A DNA stretch of 64,000 nt from Allobosea caraganae (GCF_003351345.1 NZ_QQTO01000005.1:62001-126000), one strand, 5' to 3'. Counted from the first letter of the stretch, positions 31,098 through 41,118 are shown. Translations and numbers: made by a program. Notes: generated from the letters alone by a model not told the origin.

Positions 31098-31679
31098 ATG
31101 CGCGTCCTCGTCCTCTATGCCCATCCCGATCCCGCAAGCTTCGGCGCGGCGCTGCACGGCGCGGTGGTGAAGGGGCTCACCGAAGCCGGCCATGAGGTCG
31201 ATGATTGCGACCTCTATGCCGAGGGCTTCGACCCGGTGCTGAGCCAAGCGGAGCGGGTCGGCTATCATGACCTTGCCAGCAACATTGATCCTGTTGCCGG
31301 CTATGTCGCGCGTTTGCGCGCGGCCGAGGCGCTGGTTCTGTGCTTTCCGGTCTGGAATTACGGCTACCCGGCGATTCTGAAGGGATTTTTCGACCGGGTC
31401 TTCCTGCCGGGCGTTTCGTTCAAGCTGGTCGACGGCAAGGTGCGGCCGAACCTCTGGAACATCCGCAAGCTTGCTGCGGTGACGAGCTATGGCGGCACGC
31501 GCTGGCGCGCGCTCCTGATGGGTGATCCGCCGCGCAAGCTGGTCAAACGTGCGGTGCGCGCGGTTTGCCACCCCACTGCGCAGCCGCTTTATCTGGCTCA
31601 TTACGACATGAATCGCGCCACGCCGGAGAGCCGTGCTAGGTTCCTGGGGACAGTGGAGAAAAAGATGCGCGCGCTCTGA
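31098..31679 (+). CDS. NAD(P)H-dependent flavodoxin-fold oxidoreductase
   Basis: A 193-residue protein of the Flavodoxin_2 / quinone reductase family. It begins with the phosphate loop MRVLVLYAHPDPASFGAALHGAV, followed by LVLCFPVWNYGYPAILKGFFDRVF (FMN-binding loop, about 80-103) and SYGGTRWRAL. Such enzymes make two-electron reductions of quinones or nitro compounds. The ATG at 31098 is one base after the upstream stop; a GTG at 31089 overlapping it is an alternative. It is very likely co-transcribed with the FAD oxidase. Confidence 0.85.
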   Translation: MRVLVLYAHPDPASFGAALHGAVVKGLTEAGHEVDDCDLYAEGFDPVLSQAERVGYHDLASNIDPVAGYVARLRAAEALVLCFPVWNYGYPAILKGFFDRVFLPGVSFKLVDGKVRPNLWNIRKLAAVTSYGGTRWRALLMGDPPRKLVKRAVRAVCHPTAQPLYLAHYDMNRATPESRARFLGTVEKKMRAL

Positions 31680-31773
31680 TTTCATGCCGCGCCTGCGTCA
31701 TCACGCCGTCATGATCGCAGGCGATTTGACAGCCGGCGAAAAAATTCTTCGATCACTTTCCAAGGACCGGCTC

Positions 31774-32259
31774 ATGACCAAGTCCCTCGAGAAAAGTGTC
31801 GGTCGGGCCCTCTTGGTGGCTGCGCGGCTGCACAGGTCGCGCATGGGCGAGCGGTTGAACGCGCTCGGGCTGTTCCCCGGTCAGGAGCAGGCGCTGAAGG
31901 CGTTGCAACCGGCGCCGATGACGATGGGCGAATTGGCGACGCTGCTGCGGGTCAAGCCGCCGACTGTTTCCAAGACGATTGGCCGGCTTTCCTTGCAGGG
32001 CCTGGTGACGCGCGAGGGCGGCGGCCGCGATGGGCGCCTCGTCCAGGTCGCGCTGACCGAGACCGGCCAGAAGACGGCCGCGGCGCTCGATGCGGTCTGG
32101 AACCAGGTCGAGGACGAGCTGCTCGAAAAGCTTGACGCCAAGGAGCGCAAGCAATTGCGCAAGCTGCTGCGCAAGGCCTCGAAGGGCCTGTCCAAGGCCG
32201 GCGTCGATGTCGACGATCCCGAGGCCGATGCGGACGAAGTCGACAGCGACGCCGCTTAA
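31774..32259 (+). CDS. MarR-family transcriptional regulator
   Basis: A 161-residue winged-helix regulator. The DNA-binding part is MTMGELATLLRVKPPTVSKTIGRLSLQGLVTREGGGRDGR at about 49-88, with the wing RDGRLVQVALTETG. A Lys-rich helix and an acidic tail (DVDDPEADADEVDSDAA) end the protein. The start at 31774 has AAGGA upstream; the open frame extends further but into the previous gene's end. It lies 94 bp after the flavodoxin-fold gene and could regulate the oxidase pair or the following exporter. The ligand is unknown. Confidence 0.84.
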   Translation: MTKSLEKSVGRALLVAARLHRSRMGERLNALGLFPGQEQALKALQPAPMTMGELATLLRVKPPTVSKTIGRLSLQGLVTREGGGRDGRLVQVALTETGQKTAAALDAVWNQVEDELLEKLDAKERKQLRKLLRKASKGLSKAGVDVDDPEADADEVDSDAA

Positions 32260-32283
32260 TATCGAGGGCTCCAGCGCCTCTCC

Positions 32284-32370
32284 CGTCATTGCGAGCGTAG
32301 TGAAGCAATCCAGGGGGGCTCGCTCTACGTCCCCCTGGATTGCTTCGTCGCTGCGCTCCTCGCAATGGCG
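32284..32370. repeat. Palindromic repeat, family A, copy 3
   Basis: An 87-bp element, CGTCATTGCGAG to CTCGCAATGGCG, with one changed base in the right end. Inner arms are AAGCAATCCAGGGGG / CCCCCTGGATTGCTTCG. It lies between marR and the DMT transporter gene, on a same-strand gap, so here it is not a convergent terminator. Confidence 0.82.
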
Positions 32371-32414
32371 GTGGCGCACGCATAGAGCGCATGCTTCCAG
32401 GCGCTGGCTTCGCG

Positions 32415-32431
32415 GTATAAATCGGTTAAAT
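32415..32431. promoter_or_regulatory. LacI-type operator-like site before the DMT gene
   Basis: TATAAATCGGTTAAAT carries the AA-N-CG-N-TT core of LacI-family operators, with A/T-rich flanks, 24 bp before the start codon. It is weaker than and only partly similar to the shared motif at 42217, 50430 and 56790. Confidence 0.3.
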
Positions 32432-32455
32432 CTCGTCGCGTCATTCTCCCCACGC

Positions 32456-33385
32456 ATGACGGGACAGGACTTGCCCGCCGCTCTCTCCCACCAACCGGAA
32501 ACCCGCCGCACCAGGCTGATCGCCATCGGCCTGATGTGCGCGGCGGTGATCTGCTTCTCGGCCCTCGACACCAGCGCGAAATGGCTGGGGCATGGGATGG
32601 ACCCGCTGCAGGTGGTGTTCGCGCGCTATGCCGGCAGCATGATCCTGGTCTCGCTGCTGCTGAATCCGTGGAGCCATCCCGGCATCCTGCACACGCGCCG
32701 GCCCTGGCTGCAGGCCTTCCGCTCGCTGCTGCTGCTCGGCTCGACTGCGCTGAACTTCTTCGCGCTGCAATATCTCCAGCTCGCCGAGACGGTCTCAATC
32801 ATGTTCGCGACGCCGCTGCTGGTGGCGCTGGTCTCGGGGCCGCTGCTCGGCGAATGGCCGGGGCCGCGCCGCATGGTGGCGATCGGCATCGGCTTCCTGG
32901 GCGTCATCGTGGTGGCGCGGCCCGGCGTGGGCGGGATGCATCCGGCGGCGCTGCTCTCGGTGATCAGCGTGTTCTGCTACGCCTTCTATTCGCTCTCGAC
33001 GCGCATCCTCGCGGCCTATGATCCGCCGGAGACCACGATGGTCTATTCCGGCGCGGCCGGCACGATCGCGATGATCCCGGTCATCCCGTTCGTCTGGACC
33101 TGGCCGGACGGGTTGTCCTGGGGGCTGATGATCTTCGCCGGCGCGATGGGCGGCATCGGCCATTGGCTGCTGATCCTGGCGCACCGGCTGGCGCCGGCGA
33201 CGGTGCTCGCGCCCTTCATCTACTCGCAGATCATCTGGATGATCGCGCTCGGCTACCTCGTCTTCGGGCAATTGCCGGATCGCTGGACCTTCATCGGCGC
33301 GGCGATCGTCATCGCCTCGGGGCTCTACCTGCTCTATCGCGAGCGGGTGCGGGCCGTGCCCGAAGGCTCGGCCCGGTTGGATTGA
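32456..33385 (+). CDS. DMT-superfamily (EamA) transporter
   Basis: A 309-residue inner-membrane protein with ten hydrophobic segments in two EamA repeats. The first half has ALDTSAKWLGHGMDPLQVVFARY and ALNFFALQYLQLAETVSIMFATPLL; the second has CYAFYSLSTRILAAYDPPE and GHWLLILAHRLAPATVLAPFIYSQII. Members export amino acids, purines or other metabolites. The start at 32456 gives a short N-terminus before helix 1; an upstream open frame runs through the family A repeat and is not believable. It is flanked on both sides by family A repeats. Confidence 0.85.
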   Translation: MTGQDLPAALSHQPETRRTRLIAIGLMCAAVICFSALDTSAKWLGHGMDPLQVVFARYAGSMILVSLLLNPWSHPGILHTRRPWLQAFRSLLLLGSTALNFFALQYLQLAETVSIMFATPLLVALVSGPLLGEWPGPRRMVAIGIGFLGVIVVARPGVGGMHPAALLSVISVFCYAFYSLSTRILAAYDPPETTMVYSGAAGTIAMIPVIPFVWTWPDGLSWGLMIFAGAMGGIGHWLLILAHRLAPATVLAPFIYSQIIWMIALGYLVFGQLPDRWTFIGAAIVIASGLYLLYRERVRAVPEGSARLD

Positions 33386-33392
33386 ACCTCAC

Positions 33393-33478
33393 CGTCATTG
33401 CGAGCGCAGCGAAGCAATCCAGGGGTCTCGCTCTACGTCCCCCTGGATTGCTTCGTCGCTACGCTCCTCGCAATGACG
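33393..33478. repeat. Palindromic repeat, family A, copy 4
   Basis: An 86-bp element, CGTCATTGCGAG to CTCGCAATGACG, with inner arms GCAATCCAGGGG / CCCCTGGATTGCTTCG. It lies between the convergent ends of the DMT gene and the beta-hydroxyacid dehydrogenase gene, 8 bp from each stop codon. Confidence 0.85.
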
Positions 33479-33485
33479 GCAACGC

Positions 33486-34397
33486 TCAGCCCTTCTTGCC
33501 GAGCGAGACGCCGTTCTGCTCGGCGACCCAGTCCGAGATCATCGGCACGTATTCGTCGCCGCGTCCGCCGGCGACGGCCGAGGCGTAGACGTTCTTGACG
33601 GCGTTGCCGACCGGGTTGGGCACGCCAGCGGCGTTGGCGACGCTTTCCAGATAGCGCACGTCCTTCAGCGCGTTGACCAGCGTGAACTTATGGGCCTCGC
33701 GGTCGCGCTCCAGCACGTATTTCATGAAGGTCTGGTAGAAGCCGCAATCCATCCGGCTGCCGGAGAGCACGCTGTTGAAGGTCTGCGGGGTGATGCCGAT
33801 CTTTTGCGCCAGGGTGAGCGCCTCGGCGTAGATCGCGCCGTAGCCCATCGAGAGGAAGTTGTTGAGCAGCTTCATCTTGTGGCCGTCGCCGACCGGGCCG
33901 AGATGGGTGACCTTCTGCGCCCAGGCCTCGCAGGCCGGCTTGATGCGGGCGAAGACCTCGTCGCTGGCGCCGATCATGGTCGAGAGCTGGCCGAGCCCGG
34001 CCTGGGCCGGAGTGCCGCCGAGCGGCGCGTCGCAGAGATGCAGGCCCGCCTCCTCCAGCATGGCGGCGAGCTTCACCGTCGACGTCGGGTCGGAGGTCGA
34101 GCAATCGACTACGATCGTGCCGGGTTTGGCGCCGGCGATGATGCCGTCCGGCCCGCTCAGAACGGCCTCGACCTGGGCAGAGCCGGTGACGCACAGGAAG
34201 ATGATCGTCGCCCGGCCGGCGAGCTCCTTCGGCGTCTTGGCTTCCGTGGCGCCGGCCGCGACCAGCTCCTCGACCGGCTTGCGGTTGCGGTGGCCCATCA
34301 CGGTGAGCGGGAAGCCCTTGGCGAGCAGGCAACTGGCCATGCCCTGGCCCATCATGCCGACGCCGATGAAGCCGACGGCTTCCTTGCTGGTGCTCAT
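33486..34397 (-). CDS. Beta-hydroxyacid (3-hydroxyisobutyrate-type) dehydrogenase
   Basis: A 303-residue NAD(P)-dependent dehydrogenase. The Rossmann motif GFIGVGMMGQGMASCL is at about 8-23, the substrate motif DAPLGGTPAQAGLGQLS corresponds to the DAPVSGG signature, and the catalytic lysine is in GDGHKMKLLNNFL. Such enzymes reduce glyoxylate, succinic or tartronate semialdehyde, or oxidise related hydroxy acids. GGAGAA precedes the ATG at 34397. It is divergent from a LacI regulator with 73 bp between starts, so it is a likely target of that regulator. Confidence 0.85.
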   Translation of the reverse strand: MSTSKEAVGFIGVGMMGQGMASCLLAKGFPLTVMGHRNRKPVEELVAAGATEAKTPKELAGRATIIFLCVTGSAQVEAVLSGPDGIIAGAKPGTIVVDCSTSDPTSTVKLAAMLEEAGLHLCDAPLGGTPAQAGLGQLSTMIGASDEVFARIKPACEAWAQKVTHLGPVGDGHKMKLLNNFLSMGYGAIYAEALTLAQKIGITPQTFNSVLSGSRMDCGFYQTFMKYVLERDREAHKFTLVNALKDVRYLESVANAAGVPNPVGNAVKNVYASAVAGGRGDEYVPMISDWVAEQNGVSLGKKG

Positions 34398-34470
34398 CTT
34401 CAATTTCTCCGCTTTATATGAGAGGACGTAGCCGGAGCCGGACGGTTTGGCCAGTTCCTGAGAGGGGTGC

Positions 34471-35553
34471 ATGACCACGAACGGCTACCCGCCCGAGAGC
34501 GATTCCACGGTGACGACCGGCATGCGCCTGGGCAGCGGCCGCGCCCGCGTGACGCTGCAGATCATCGCCGAGCAATTGGCTGTGTCGACCGCGACCGTCT
34601 CGCTCGCCCTGCGCAACTCGCCGCTGGTGGCGGAGGCGACGCGGCTGCGCGTGCAGATTCTCGCCCGCGAGATGGGCTACAGCTACAATCGCAGCGCCGC
34701 CTCGCTCAGGACCGACCGCACCAACATCCTCGGCGTCGGCTTCCACGACATCACCAACCCCTATTTCGCCGAGCTTCTGGCGGCGATCGAGGAGACCGCG
34801 GCCGAGCGTGGCCGCTCGATCCTGCTCGCGACCTATGGCGAGAAGCTCGACCGGCAGGAGCGGGCGCTGACCACGCTGAAGGAGTACCGGCCGGACGGCA
34901 TGATCGTCTGCGCGGCCGGCGGCAGCACGGCGGAGAGCTTCACCCCCCTGATCGTGGCCGACATGCCGCTGGTCCAGCTTTCGCGCGAGATTCCCGGGCT
35001 GGATCTTGATTTCGTCGGCTCGGACGACCGGCATGGCACCGTGCTGGCGCTGGAGCACCTGATCGGGCTCGGCCATCGCCGCATCGCCTTCCTGGGCGAG
35101 AACCAGCTGATCTCGACCGCCCGGAACCGCTATGAGGGCTATCGCGACACGCTTGCTGGACACGGCCTGTCGTTCGACCCAGCGCTCGTCTATGCCGGGT
35201 ATGGCACGCGCGAGAGTGGACTGAAGGGCGTCCAGCATGTGCTCGACGCCACGGAGCCGCCGACGGCGGCGATCTGCTTCAACGACCTCACCGCTTTCGG
35301 CGCCATGCTCGGCCTGCGCCATCGCGGCCGCGAGGCGGGGGCCGACTTCTCGATCGTCGGCTGCGACGACGTGCAGGAAGCCGCGCAATGGTATCCGGCG
35401 CTGACCACGATCAAGAACTTCCAGGGGGAGATGGGCCGGCGCTCGGCCGAGCTGCTGATCCGGCGCATCGCTGAACCGGCCGCGCCGGTCAGGCGCATCG
35501 TGCTGACGCCGGAGCTGGTGGTGCGCGGCACAACCGCGCCGCCACGAGCCTAA
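34471..35553 (+). CDS. LacI-family transcriptional regulator
   Basis: A 360-residue repressor. The helix-turn-helix is VTLQIIAEQLAVSTATVSLALRNSPLVAEATRLRV at about 27-61, followed by the hinge (AREMGYSYNRSAASLRTDRTNILGV) and a periplasmic-binding-like sensor domain (HDITNPYFAELLAAIEETAAE, VGSDDRHGTVLALEHLIGLGHRRIAFLG). It is placed between two beta-hydroxyacid dehydrogenase genes and upstream of a sugar ABC operon, all divergent or convergent to it, so its ligand is likely a sugar or sugar acid. LacI-type motifs elsewhere in the window could be its sites. Confidence 0.88.
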   Translation: MTTNGYPPESDSTVTTGMRLGSGRARVTLQIIAEQLAVSTATVSLALRNSPLVAEATRLRVQILAREMGYSYNRSAASLRTDRTNILGVGFHDITNPYFAELLAAIEETAAERGRSILLATYGEKLDRQERALTTLKEYRPDGMIVCAAGGSTAESFTPLIVADMPLVQLSREIPGLDLDFVGSDDRHGTVLALEHLIGLGHRRIAFLGENQLISTARNRYEGYRDTLAGHGLSFDPALVYAGYGTRESGLKGVQHVLDATEPPTAAICFNDLTAFGAMLGLRHRGREAGADFSIVGCDDVQEAAQWYPALTTIKNFQGEMGRRSAELLIRRIAEPAAPVRRIVLTPELVVRGTTAPPRA

Positions 35554-35560
35554 GTCAGTT

Positions 35561-36457
35561 TCAGGGATCATTCGCGGGCTTGGCGTTCAACGCGCGATAG
35601 GCCCGCACCACCTGCGAATCGTCGCGCGCGCCATGGCCGAGGCCGGAGCTGGCGAGGAACATCTGGTGGGCGGCCGCAGCGAGCGGCAGGGCCGTCTTGG
35701 CGGAGCGGCCGGCGTCGAGCACGATGCCGAGGTCCTTGACGAAGATGTCGACCGCGCTCGCGATCGGCGCGTCGTCGAGCAGCATGCGCGGGCCGCGATC
35801 CTTGAGCATCCACGAGGATGCGGCCGAGCCGCCCATGATCTCGAAGAGCAGGGCGCCGTCGATGCCGGCCTTTTCGGCCAGCGACAGCGCCTCGGCCGCC
35901 GCCGCGATATGGACGCCGCAGAGCAGCTGGTTGACGGTCTTCACCGTCGCGCCTTGACCGGGCTTGAAGCCGACATGGAAGACCTTGTCGCCCATCGCGT
36001 CGAGCACCGGCCTGGCCAGGGCGAAGCTCTCTTGGGTGGCGCCGACCATGATGGTCAGCGTCGCGCCCCGCGCCCCGGCGATGCCGCCGGAAACGGGCGC
36101 ATCGACAAGGTGCCGGCCGGTCTTCTCGACTGCCGCCGCGATCGCCTCGGCCTCGCCGGGCGGGCAGGTCGCCATCAGGAAGACGCTGGCACTAGGCGCG
36201 AGCGCCTCAAGCGCGCCGGCCTCGAACAGCACGGAGCGGGCCTGTGCGGCGTTGACCACCATCAGCACCAGCGCGTCGGCGCCTGTGGCGGCAGCCTTGG
36301 CGCTGTCGGCGGCATGGCCGCCGGCATTGACCAAAGCCTGGCGCGCCTCCTGGCGCATGTCGAAGCCGGTGACGCGGAATTGGCGCTTGACCAGGTTCTC
36401 GGCCATCGGCGCGCCCATGGCGCCGAGGCCGATGAAGGCGATGGATTTTATGCTCAC
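35561..36457 (-). CDS. ltnD: L-threonate dehydrogenase-like beta-hydroxyacid dehydrogenase
   Basis: A 298-residue NAD-dependent dehydrogenase of the 3-hydroxyisobutyrate family, closest in pattern to LtnD, which oxidises L-threonate to 2-oxo-tetronate. FIGLGAMGAPMAENLVKR is the Rossmann loop, DAPVSGGIAGARGATLTIMVG is the substrate signature, the catalytic Lys is in GATVKTVNQLLCG, and SAASSWMLKDRGPRM is a segment typical of LtnD-like proteins. It is last in the leftward ABC operon (44 bp after the permease), which suggests that the transporter brings in its substrate. Substrate assignment is inference; the gene symbol is tentative. Confidence 0.7.
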   Translation of the reverse strand: MSIKSIAFIGLGAMGAPMAENLVKRQFRVTGFDMRQEARQALVNAGGHAADSAKAAATGADALVLMVVNAAQARSVLFEAGALEALAPSASVFLMATCPPGEAEAIAAAVEKTGRHLVDAPVSGGIAGARGATLTIMVGATQESFALARPVLDAMGDKVFHVGFKPGQGATVKTVNQLLCGVHIAAAAEALSLAEKAGIDGALLFEIMGGSAASSWMLKDRGPRMLLDDAPIASAVDIFVKDLGIVLDAGRSAKTALPLAAAAHQMFLASSGLGHGARDDSQVVRAYRALNAKPANDP

Positions 36458-36501
36458 GTCGGGTCCACTCTGATGCGGCGGGAGGTCGTCCTATTGGACT
36501 T

Positions 36502-37416
36502 TTATTCCTTCACCGCACCAGTCATCGCCGACACATAGTGCTCGACGAAGAATGCATAGAGGATGACGAGCGGCAGCGAGCCGGCGAGCGCGCCCGCCAT
36601 CAGCGAGCCCCAGCGATAGATGTCGCCATCGACGAACTCGTTCACGATCGCGACCGGCACCGTCTTGTTCTGCGTCGAGGACAGGAAGGTCAGGGCGTAG
36701 ATGAACTCGTTCCAGCACAGGGTGAAGGAGAAGATGAAGGCCGAGATCAGGCCGGGGATCGCCAGCGGCAGGATGATCTGGATCAGGATCTGGCTGCGGC
36801 TGGCGCCGTCGATCAGGGCGCATTCCTCGAGCTCGTAGGGGATGGTCTTGAAGTAGCCCATCAGAAGCCAGGTCGAGAACGGGATCAGGATGGTCGGGTA
36901 GACCAGGATCAGCGCCAGCGGCGTGTCGAACAGGCCGACCTTGTAGATCACCGTGGCGAGCGGGATGAACAGGATCGAGGGCGGCACGAGGTAGGCCAGG
37001 AAGATCAGCGCGCCGACCGCGGTGGCGCCCTTGAAGCGCAGCCGCACGATCGCGTAGGCGGCGAGCACGCTGGCGACCAGCGAGATGAAGGTGGCGCAGG
37101 TCGCGATGAACATCGTGTTCCAGAGCCAGCGCGGGTACTCGCTCTCGAAGAGCAGCTTGTAGAAATGCTTGAAGGTCGGCGTCCACGTCCAGAACGGGCT
37201 GACCTTGTCCATCTCGATCAGCTGGTCGTCCGGCTTGATCGCCGTCAGCGCCATCCAGTAGAACGGGAAGAGCAGGACGATGATGATCAGGAAGAGCGGG
37301 ATGTAGGTGGTGACGATGCGCCGCGGCAGCGTCTCCAGATAGGCCATGCCCTCGCTGTGGTCCTGGGTGGCGGCCCGGCCGCCGCCGCTGGTGGTGCCGG
37401 CGTCGATGCTAGTCAT
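36502..37416 (-). CDS. Carbohydrate ABC transporter permease (MalG/CUT1 type)
   Basis: A 304-residue inner-membrane permease with six hydrophobic segments. The ATPase-contact EAA loop is visible as EECALIDGASRSQILIQIILPLAIPG (about 195-220). The N-terminal ~35 residues are a hydrophilic cytoplasmic tail. It overlaps the partner permease gene by 8 bp, so the two are translationally coupled. It forms the channel for the sugar delivered by the binding protein at 38588-39889, together with the permease at 37409 and the ATPase at 40063. Confidence 0.9.
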   Translation of the reverse strand: MTSIDAGTTSGGGRAATQDHSEGMAYLETLPRRIVTTYIPLFLIIIVLLFPFYWMALTAIKPDDQLIEMDKVSPFWTWTPTFKHFYKLLFESEYPRWLWNTMFIATCATFISLVASVLAAYAIVRLRFKGATAVGALIFLAYLVPPSILFIPLATVIYKVGLFDTPLALILVYPTILIPFSTWLLMGYFKTIPYELEECALIDGASRSQILIQIILPLAIPGLISAFIFSFTLCWNEFIYALTFLSSTQNKTVPVAIVNEFVDGDIYRWGSLMAGALAGSLPLVILYAFFVEHYVSAMTGAVKE

Positions 37417-38371
37417 TGCTGCCGCCCTGCTGCCATTTGCGTGTCTGGAGGCCGTACCAGGCGATGCCGATCGCGGCGAGGAGGAACGGGATCATCGCCG
37501 TCGAGATCGCCGCGCCTTCGCCGAGCTGCCCGGCGATGATCGCGCGCTGGTAGGAGAGCGTCGCCATCAGGTGGGTCGCGTTGACCGGGCCGCCGCGGGT
37601 GAGCGCCCAGATCAGCTGGAAGTCGGTGAAGGTGAACAGCACCGAGAAGGTCATCACCACCGCGATGATCGGGGTCAGCAACGGGTAGGTGATGTGTCGG
37701 AAGCGCTGCCAGGGCGTGGCGCCGTCGAGCGTCGCGGCCTCGTAGAGCGAGGGTGAGACGGTCTGCAGGCCGGCCAGCAGCGTGATCGCGATGAAGGGCA
37801 CGCCGCGCCAGACATTGGCGAAGATGGTCGACCAGCGCGCGTTCCAGGGATCGCCGAGGAAGTTGATGTTGCCGCTGATCCAGCCGAGCTGGCGCAGCGA
37901 CCAGGAGATGATCGAGAACTGCGAATCGTAGATCCACCAGAAGGCGATGGCCGAAAGCACGGTCGGCACGATGAAGGGGATCAGCACGAGGGCGCGGATC
38001 ATCGCCTTGAAGGGCAGGTGCCGGTTCAGGAGCAGCGCGAGATAGAGCCCGATGACGAATTTCGCGATGCTGGCGACGATCGTGTAGAGCAGCGTGTTGA
38101 AGACCGAGGTCCAGAAGACGCTGTCATCCGAGAGCCATTCGTAGTTCTCGAGCCCGATGAACTCGCCGGCGCGACCGATCTTGGTGTCGGTGAAGGAGAG
38201 CCAGACGCCGAGGAAGAGCGGATAGGCGAGGAACAGGATCAGGATCAGCATCGCCGGCATCATGTACCAGAAGCCGAGCCAGTTGCGGCTGACGCGCAGC
38301 TTCTGCCAGGCGGTGCGCTCGCTGCGCGCCGGGATCCTCGTTGCTGGCAGGTCGAGTGTCGAATGGACCAT
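37409..38371 (-). CDS. Sugar ABC transporter permease (MalF/CUT1 type)
   Basis: A 320-residue inner-membrane permease with six to seven hydrophobic segments. The EAA loop is SLYEAATLDGATPWQRFRHITYPLLTP (about 207-233), and FADVNSVKR-like replacements such as WRGVPFIAITLLAGLQ precede it. The start at 38371 (MVHSTLDLPA) is chosen over 38422 because the longer frame enters the repeat element upstream. A 112-bp palindromic repeat separates it from the binding-protein gene, which may uncouple their expression. Confidence 0.9.
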   Translation of the reverse strand: MVHSTLDLPATRIPARSERTAWQKLRVSRNWLGFWYMMPAMLILILFLAYPLFLGVWLSFTDTKIGRAGEFIGLENYEWLSDDSVFWTSVFNTLLYTIVASIAKFVIGLYLALLLNRHLPFKAMIRALVLIPFIVPTVLSAIAFWWIYDSQFSIISWSLRQLGWISGNINFLGDPWNARWSTIFANVWRGVPFIAITLLAGLQTVSPSLYEAATLDGATPWQRFRHITYPLLTPIIAVVMTFSVLFTFTDFQLIWALTRGGPVNATHLMATLSYQRAIIAGQLGEGAAISTAMIPFLLAAIGIAWYGLQTRKWQQGGSND

Positions 38372-38385
38372 TGTGCTTCCGTTCT

Positions 38386-38497
38386 GCGCGCTTTCCGTTC
38401 GGCCGTTTCGGCCGAACGACAAGAATTCGCGCTAGATCACTCTCTTGAGCGTGTTCTTCTCGCAAAAGTGCGTCCCACGTTTGCGGAACACGCTCTA
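38386..38497. repeat. Composite palindromic repeat, family B, copy 2
   Basis: A 112-bp element. The first half is GCGCGCTTTCCGTTCG with the complement CGAACGACAAG; the second half is TTGAGCGTGTTCTTCTCGC and CGTTTGCGGAACACGCTCTA, a long hairpin. It matches the element at 45695-45807 almost throughout. It lies inside the ABC operon between the binding-protein and permease genes. Confidence 0.8.
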
Positions 38498-38587
38498 ACG
38501 GCGGGCGGTTCCGGCGGTCTCAGCCGTAGCGCAGCGTTAAAAGCTCCGGGCGGCCCGTCCGGAGACGGGCCGCCCGGCGATCTGACA

Positions 38588-39889
38588 TCAGCGATAGATG
38601 CGCTTGGCCTGCCGCTCGGCGCTGGCGATGGCGCCCTTCACGTCCTCGCGGCCGGTGACGTAGTTCGCGAACATGTCGACGACGATGAAGTCGGCAACCG
38701 CTGCCGCCGCCTTCTCGCCGAGCGTGCCGAGGCCGGCCGGGGTGAGCGTTCGCTTCGAGACATCGCGATAGGGCGTCGTCTTCGGATCGGCGGTCCAGAC
38801 CGGGTTGGCGTCGTATTCGGCGAGGAAGTGCGACAGGTAGCCTTCGGCCGCGCCCATCCACGGGTTGAAGTTGGGGCTATCCAGCATGAAGGCGATGAAG
38901 GCCTTGCAGGTGTTCGGGTACTTGGTGAAGCTGAAGGTCAGGATCGGGAAGGAGAGGTGCAGCTCCGTCGGCTTCCCGATCGGCCCGACCGGCATGTAGG
39001 CGTGGTTCATGTCGGCGGCGAGCTCGGGCTTCTCCTTCTTCGCCGTGACGTAGATCGAGATGCCGTTATTGGTGCAGAACAGCTCGCCGGCGAGGAAGGC
39101 CTTGTTGTTCGACGAATCGTTCCAGGCGGCGGTGCCGGGAATGAAGGTGTCGTAGAGCGCCTTGCCGTATTCGAGCGCCTTGGCAGTTTCGGGCGAGTTG
39201 ATGATGACCTTGTCGTTGGCGTCGACGAGGTTGCCGCCGAAGGTCCAGAGCAGCCAGTGCATCCAGCCATTGGCGTCGCCCGATGCGTGGCCGAACGCCA
39301 TGCCGGCCGGGGTGTTGTTGGCCTTGAGCGCCTTGCAGAGCTCGAGGAAGCCCGCGGTGTCCTTCGGGAACTCCTTGAAGCCGGCCTTCTCGCAGGCGGC
39401 GATGCGGTAGTTGATCAGCGAGCCGGTCGTTGCGATCGGGACGGCGATCCACTTGTCGCCCGACTTGCCGTATTTCTCGGCCGCCGGGAACCAGCCGCCA
39501 TGAGCCTTGCCGAGATAGTCGGCGACGTCGGTGACGTCGAGGCACTTCTGCGGGAACAGGTGCGGCAGCGAGTAGAGGCCCCAGACCATGTCGAGGCCCT
39601 GGCCGGTATTGGCGACGACCGAGGCCTTGGGCTGGATGTCGTCATAGGATTCGTTGGTGATGTTGATCTTGGCGCCCGTGGCCGCTTCAAAAGCCGCGAC
39701 CAGCTTCATGAACTGGACGTCCTCGGCCTCGACGAAGCGCTTCCAGCGCATCATGTTGAGGCGGGCGTTCGGCTCGGCCTTGAAAGGCGAGGCCTGGGCC
39801 CAGGCCTTGGCGTAGTCGAGCAGGCCGGCACTTGCGCCGAGACCCAGCGCCGCGCCGCCCTTGATGAGCGATCTGCGATCGAAGTTCAT
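38588..39889 (-). CDS. ABC transporter sugar-binding protein (Tat-type signal)
   Basis: A 433-residue extracellular solute-binding protein family 1 member. The N-terminus MNFDRRSLIKGGAALGLGA is a twin-arginine signal ending near AKAWAQA, so it should fold before export to the periplasm. The mature part has the two-lobed pattern (FMKLVAAFEAATGAKINI, NTGQGLDMVWGL, WIAVPIATTGSLINYRI, GMAFGHASGDANGW). It is second in the leftward operon, 173 bp after the ATPase gene, a gap without a visible gene. It should bind a mono- or disaccharide or a sugar acid. Confidence 0.9.
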   Translation of the reverse strand: MNFDRRSLIKGGAALGLGASAGLLDYAKAWAQASPFKAEPNARLNMMRWKRFVEAEDVQFMKLVAAFEAATGAKINITNESYDDIQPKASVVANTGQGLDMVWGLYSLPHLFPQKCLDVTDVADYLGKAHGGWFPAAEKYGKSGDKWIAVPIATTGSLINYRIAACEKAGFKEFPKDTAGFLELCKALKANNTPAGMAFGHASGDANGWMHWLLWTFGGNLVDANDKVIINSPETAKALEYGKALYDTFIPGTAAWNDSSNNKAFLAGELFCTNNGISIYVTAKKEKPELAADMNHAYMPVGPIGKPTELHLSFPILTFSFTKYPNTCKAFIAFMLDSPNFNPWMGAAEGYLSHFLAEYDANPVWTADPKTTPYRDVSKRTLTPAGLGTLGEKAAAAVADFIVVDMFANYVTGREDVKGAIASAERQAKRIYR

Positions 39890-40062
39890 TGACTATCCCT
39901 CCCTTAGGATATGGCTCGGCGGCTCTCTTTCGGCCGCCTTGACCGGGTCATTCCGGTGTCGGATTCGAGCGGCGCTCCACGTCGCGGGACGAAAAGAGCG
40001 CGCGCTCCTAAATCATCGTCGAAAGCTCCTCATCGCAACGCTGGCCCGCTGCCGGGCTCAGC

Positions 40063-41118
<1,056 letters not shown>

